From Phycisphaerales bacterium (GTDB lineage Bacteria > Planctomycetota > Phycisphaerae > Sedimentisphaerales > Anaerohalosphaeraceae): 10,175 nt of DNA. The stretch spans positions 1 through 10,175 of the forward strand of contig DSDH01000091.1 of assembly GCA_011055475.1 (NCBI GenBank), in the 5' to 3' direction. Below, piece by piece: positions 7,040 through 10,175 of this stretch. A program made the position numbers and the translations under genes. Position 1 is the first letter of the stretch. Each line of letters opens with the position of its first letter. The notes under the pieces were generated by a model. It saw only the letters and a program-made list of their open reading frames with translations. It was not told the origin of the DNA and did no database searches.

Positions 7040-7459
7040 ATGACGGTATTCAAGAATGTGGTGCGCTGCACGGGCACAAACACCGCCACCCTCACCATGA
7101 GCGGGATCAAGGACGCCGCCATCGGCGCACCCGTGGCGTATGGCGGGCGGGCAGACACGCTCAATCCGGAGGAGTTGTTCGTCGCGTCGATCAATAGCTG
7201 CCTGATGCTGGTCTTCTATCATTTCGCCCAGAAGCTGGCGGTTGACGTCCAATCGTATGAGAGCCATATCGAAGCGCCTGTCGAAAAGACAAAGGACGGT
7301 CTGCGGTTTACGCACGTGGATGTCCAGGCCCGGGTCCGCGCTACGGGCGAGGATCTTTCAGACAAAGCCCAGAAGCTGGCCGAGCTGGCGGAAAGGTATT
7401 GCCTTATCTCCAATGCGCTGAGCTGTCCGGTAAACTACCACGTGAGTCTGGCCGAGTAG
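7040..7459 (+). CDS. OsmC/Ohr-family thiol peroxidase
   Basis: Small cytoplasmic protein of 139 residues, the usual length for the OsmC/Ohr family, which reduces organic hydroperoxides with a cysteine pair. Visible features are the YGGRADTLNPEELF segment (34-47) that leads into the central helix, the first cysteine in ASINSCLM (Cys54) and the second in AERYCLISNAL (Cys121), in the positions of the family's peroxidatic and resolving cysteines. Cys10 and Cys129 are additional. The start is ATG at 7040, with AGGAGAGAGG 5 bases upstream; a longer frame from 6932 would begin inside the promoter and is rejected. It is the only plus-strand gene in the window, transcribed away from the exported dehydrogenase. 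Ohr, OsmC and YhfA-like subgroups cannot be separated by eye, so no symbol is given. Confidence 0.88.
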   Translation: MTVFKNVVRCTGTNTATLTMSGIKDAAIGAPVAYGGRADTLNPEELFVASINSCLMLVFYHFAQKLAVDVQSYESHIEAPVEKTKDGLRFTHVDVQARVRATGEDLSDKAQKLAELAERYCLISNALSCPVNYHVSLAE

Positions 7460-7472
7460 TTCGTTGAAGAAC

Positions 7473-7488
7473 GCAGGGCCAGCCCTGC
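7473..7488 (+). terminator. Perfect hairpin after the OsmC gene
   Basis: GCAGGGC (7473-7479) and GCCCTGC (7482-7488) form an inverted repeat only 13 bases past the OsmC stop; folded RNA would have a 6-bp stem and a 4-base loop. No T run follows, so it may protect the 3' end rather than end transcription. Confidence 0.3.
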
Positions 7489-7555
7489 CGTCGCTGCCTG
7501 TCGTTCCCGCCGCGGACGTGATCCGCCGGGGCCCATCACGAATCGAGGTCAGACC

Positions 7556-7576
7556 GGCCCGCGTTCTCGGGCCTTT
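7556..7576 (+). terminator. Likely terminator between convergent genes
   Basis: GGCCCG (7556-7561), loop CGTTCT, and CGGGCC (7568-7573) followed by TTT. It lies in the 170-base gap between the OsmC gene and the convergent channel gene, about 97 bases past one stop and 54 past the other, so it could serve both directions. The T run is short. Confidence 0.38.
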
Positions 7577-7629
7577 CCAGCATGCCTTGCCTGCACCCCG
7601 GCATCACCTCACGACAAAGACCGGACGGC

Positions 7630-9186
7630 TCAGACCAACTCAACCTTGTCGATCTTGGTGTGGACGGGTCGGGCCTTGACCAGCTCGATGTTGTGTTCCT
7701 TGAACCGGCGCACGATTTCGAGGTTGATGCGGGTTCGGGTCTTCAGGTTGGAGGCATCGGGTTTGATCCAGTAGAGCAGCATGATGTCGCGCGAGTACTC
7801 GGTGATGGCGAAGAAACCCGTCACGACCTTGTCCTGAGTATCCGGGTCCCCCTCGGCGATGCGCCTGAGGATGTCCATGGCGAGGGTGATCCGGCGGTCG
7901 TCCATGTCCGGCGTCAGACGATAGACGGCGAACATTTGGCGCCCGTATTCGGTGTCGACGTTGACGATATCGGCGGTGGCGACGAGCGAGTTGGGCATGG
8001 TGACGATTCGGCCTTCGTAGCGCGTGCGGATCTTGGTGCTGCGCAGACCGACGGCCGTGACGACGCCATCGTGACCGCGGACCTGGATGCGGTCGCCGAC
8101 CTTGAAGGGCTTGTCCGTGAAGATGGCGATGCCGCCGAAGAAGTTGCCGACGGTTTCCTGCGCGGCCAGGGCGAACGCCAGCCCGCCGATGCCCAGGCCG
8201 GCCAGGATCGAGAACACGTCATAGCCGGCGTTGTCCATGGCCATGATGATCGCGATGGTCCAGACGGAGATATTGATCCCCTTGCGGATGACGGGGATGA
8301 GATGGTCATCCAGATCGCTCTCGGTCTTCTTGGCAAAGGGGACAAGGTACTCCTCGACCAGGGCGTCAAAGACGCGGGTGATGAGCCATGCGATATTCAG
8401 GCTCATGACGATGTAGAGAACCTTGTCAACAAAGGTGGCGACGCCTTTGGAGAGGGTCAGGGTGTGCAGCCCGTACCAGATGCCGAACACGACGATGGCC
8501 AGGAGGACGGGCTCCTCGATCATGTCGATGAGGATGTCGTCCAGACGGGTCCGGGTCTTGGCGGCCATGCGCTTGACCGTTTTGCCGATCCCCCAGTAGA
8601 TGGCCCTGGCCAGGACGACGGCGGCCATGATAATGATGCTCGCGCGGATCCACTGGAAAAGGGTGTTGCCGTATATCTTCTTGTCGTCGGAGGAGTCTAT
8701 CGCGCCGGTGATCGTCGCGTTTTGGATCGCGAGGTTCTTGATCTGGCCGCCGGGTCCGAGTTTACCGACCAAGCCAAGGTGGCCGTTGGCCGCCCCGGCT
8801 GAATCGGCCTCGACGGGCACACGAGCAACGAGATTGGCGATGCGATGGCCGGCGGCGTCCAGCGTGCCTGTAAAGGGTGTGCCGTCCGGTGCAATGAGGG
8901 GCTTTTCGAAGGTAAAGCCCGTCAGATCGATATCGGCGGTCAGAACGAAATGCTTGTCCAAGAGGTTGGGGTCCGAGCCGACGGCAATCAACTGCCCGGC
9001 CGTGGCGATGCGGTACGGGTCGGCCGGGGTGCCGTCGCCGCCCTCGAACGTGGCGGCACAGACGGCGCCGGCCAGCACGACCGCCACAAGAAGGCCGACG
9101 ACCCCGCCTCGCACCGACGAGTGCATCCGGCGATGCGTCGTCCTCGGGCACCGAGGCACAGTGGCGGCCCTGGTCTCGCAGATCAT
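7630..9186 (-). CDS. MscS mechanosensitive channel with N-terminal surface beta-domain
   Basis: Small-conductance mechanosensitive channel family, inner membrane, which releases solutes when membrane tension rises. It has 518 residues from this start. Order: signal peptide (hydrophobic core about 27-43); an extracytoplasmic beta-rich segment about 47-162, opening FEGGDGTPADPYRIAT, with FTGTLDAAGHRIANL and a GLUG-like turn HLGLVGKLGPGGQIKNLAI; four transmembrane helices near 177-200, 225-243, 253-273 and 304-319; the glycine/alanine-rich pore helix GLGIGGLAFALAAQETVGNF (330-349); KPFKVGDRIQV at the start of the beta domain (from about 359); and a C-terminal alpha/beta domain to the end. The pore and beta domain are textbook MscS; the surface segment is not part of the known family and resembles planctomycete surface proteins. 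The start is uncertain: ATG at 9186 has GAGG 5 bases upstream, ATG at 9219 gives eleven more residues and lies 8 bases after the previous stop, and ATG at 9126 gives the shortest leader. Probably co-transcribed with the gene upstream. Confidence 0.88.
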   Translation of the reverse strand: MICETRAATVPRCPRTTHRRMHSSVRGGVVGLLVAVVLAGAVCAATFEGGDGTPADPYRIATAGQLIAVGSDPNLLDKHFVLTADIDLTGFTFEKPLIAPDGTPFTGTLDAAGHRIANLVARVPVEADSAGAANGHLGLVGKLGPGGQIKNLAIQNATITGAIDSSDDKKIYGNTLFQWIRASIIIMAAVVLARAIYWGIGKTVKRMAAKTRTRLDDILIDMIEEPVLLAIVVFGIWYGLHTLTLSKGVATFVDKVLYIVMSLNIAWLITRVFDALVEEYLVPFAKKTESDLDDHLIPVIRKGINISVWTIAIIMAMDNAGYDVFSILAGLGIGGLAFALAAQETVGNFFGGIAIFTDKPFKVGDRIQVRGHDGVVTAVGLRSTKIRTRYEGRIVTMPNSLVATADIVNVDTEYGRQMFAVYRLTPDMDDRRITLAMDILRRIAEGDPDTQDKVVTGFFAITEYSRDIMLLYWIKPDASNLKTRTRINLEIVRRFKEHNIELVKARPVHTKIDKVELV

Positions 9187-9227
9187 CGTGGCCTCATCCG
9201 CAAAGCGAGCTCCCTCCATACCGGGGC

Positions 9228-10175
9228 CTACTCATCGGACCGACTCGCCTGCGTCTCGTCCACGCCTGCATCCAGCAGAACCTGGATGTCCGGACGTTTG
9301 AGCATTTCATCCAATTCGTTCAATCGCTTTTCAATCTCCGCCAGCGCCGCGGCGTAGTAATGCTCCGTATGGAAGAAGAACCGGGCGGTATCGGCGTCGA
9401 TAACGTGGATTTGTTCGTCCTTCAGATCGGGCATGAGCAGGGTCTTGCCCACGCTGAAGTTCCGCAACCGCAGATGCTCGTCGCCGCCGTTGAGGACCAC
9501 GATCCGCTTGAGGGCCAAGGCCCGGCGCAGACGCAGCAGATCGGACTCATTCTGGATGAGAATGGTGTGACGGTGTTGACCCTCCGGCGTGGGCTGATTC
9601 AACTCCCACAGCAGGGTGCCCCAGGCATCGCGATCCGGACAGTTCACCAGCCGAATTTCGGGGATGGGCTCGCTGCCAAGGCGTCCCTGTTCGAGAGATT
9701 CGCGGTCATAGGTGTAGGTCATGGCCAGGGCCTGGTCGCCGAAGTCCTTGACGCCCGCCTTGCCGCCGTCCTTGAGCAGCTCGTCGAGGAAGTGCACATT
9801 GTAGCCCCCGACCTCTTGACTTTCGAAATAGATGATCCTAGACGGCTGGATTGGCTCGGCGATGTCGAGCCGCTTGATCACCTCGTAGATCATACGCGTC
9901 ACAAGAATCGATTCCCCGGGGATCCGGTCCTGGACAAAGGATCGGAACGGCTCGACCTCTCCCAGTCGGAAGTTCTTCGCGGCCGCCTGCCGTGCCATCC
10001 GGCGATAGGACACGATGCGCCGGTTTTCCAGCAGGAACGTCAGGTCGAACAGGTCTTCACTGCGAATCCGGTAGGAATCGCGATACAGTTCATTCCCAAA
10101 GCTATCAAAGTTGTCTTCGTCCTTCGGGAACGATCGGCGGACTTCCCGTCTCTCCGGCAATACGTGCGGTGTCAG
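9228..10175 (-). CDS. Unrecognised protein upstream of the MscS gene, N-terminus open at window edge
   Basis: I do not recognise this protein. At least 315 codons are visible, and the frame stays open to the window edge. A TTG at 10160 is the only start-like codon near the edge and has no ribosome binding site; the first internal ATG would remove about 54 residues that look like coding sequence. The gene therefore probably starts outside the window. The protein is polar and rich in Arg, Asp, Glu and Leu, with no signal peptide or membrane helix in view, so it looks cytoplasmic. Alternating strands and helices, such as RIIYFESQEVGGYNVHF, HRHTILIQNES and LKRIVVLNGGDEHL, suggest an alpha/beta fold. 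The last 50 or so residues (ALAEIEKRLNELDEMLKR) form a likely amphipathic helix or short coiled coil. The TAG stop precedes the nearest possible channel start by only 8 bases, so the two genes are very likely one transcript. I assign no function. Confidence 0.75.
   Translation of the reverse strand: MTPHVLPERREVRRSFPKDEDNFDSFGNELYRDSYRIRSEDLFDLTFLLENRRIVSYRRMARQAAAKNFRLGEVEPFRSFVQDRIPGESILVTRMIYEVIKRLDIAEPIQPSRIIYFESQEVGGYNVHFLDELLKDGGKAGVKDFGDQALAMTYTYDRESLEQGRLGSEPIPEIRLVNCPDRDAWGTLLWELNQPTPEGQHRHTILIQNESDLLRLRRALALKRIVVLNGGDEHLRLRNFSVGKTLLMPDLKDEQIHVIDADTARFFFHTEHYYAAALAEIEKRLNELDEMLKRPDIQVLLDAGVDETQASRSDE

Noticed and set aside
6437..7315. 292-codon minus-strand frame spanning the divergent region and the OsmC gene
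   Set aside because: It overlaps the start of the dehydrogenase in another frame and is antisense to an OsmC gene with both cysteines and a good ribosome binding site.
7582..8802. 406-codon plus-strand frame opposite the MscS gene
   Set aside because: The Asp/Gly/Val-rich low-complexity text is the reverse reading of the channel gene, which has full MscS motifs.
10158..10160. TTG as the true start of the unrecognised gene
   Set aside because: There is no ribosome binding site before it and the frame continues to the window edge without a stop, so the start is probably outside.

Overview
The window is GC-rich and holds seven genes, six on the minus strand and one on the plus strand. I see no tRNA, rRNA, CRISPR array, transposase or insertion sequence. 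The best clue to the host is protein content. The mechanosensitive channel carries an N-terminal segment of the 'GGDGTP.DPY.IAT..QL' type, common in surface proteins of Planctomycetota, especially Phycisphaerae/Sedimentisphaerales. A twin-arginine lipoprotein oxidoreductase is also a familiar planctomycete trait. This placement is inference; no marker gene is present.

Layout. Positions 1-775 (minus, cut by the left edge) encode an N-acetylneuraminate lyase with the sialic-acid-specific residues. Positions 1065-3029 (minus) encode a lipoprotein GH51 alpha-L-arabinofuranosidase. Positions 3166-5343 (minus) encode a Sec-exported six-hairpin glycosidase of unassigned specificity. Positions 5565-6698 (minus) encode a 3-hydroxyacyl-CoA-dehydrogenase-fold protein with a Tat/lipoprotein leader. 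Positions 7040-7459 (plus) encode an OsmC/Ohr-family protein, divergent from the dehydrogenase. Positions 7630-9186 (minus) encode an MscS channel fused to an extracytoplasmic beta-rich domain. Positions 9228-10175 (minus, open at the right edge) encode an unrecognised protein just upstream of the channel gene.

How they work together. The left half looks like a small glycan-use neighbourhood: exported enzymes release sugars outside the cytoplasm, and the lyase splits sialic acid inside. The gaps of 136-289 bases between these genes suggest separate promoters rather than one tight operon, and a promoter-like site with three evenly spaced CTTGGC boxes precedes the arabinofuranosidase. The right half looks like a stress module: an OsmC-type peroxidase under a good sigma-70-like promoter with a palindrome at the start site, and a two-gene unit (unknown protein plus MscS channel).

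The most unusual items are the surface-domain/MscS fusion, the exported dehydrogenase that keeps the His/Glu catalytic dyad, the unassigned six-hairpin glycosidase and the unrecognised channel partner.
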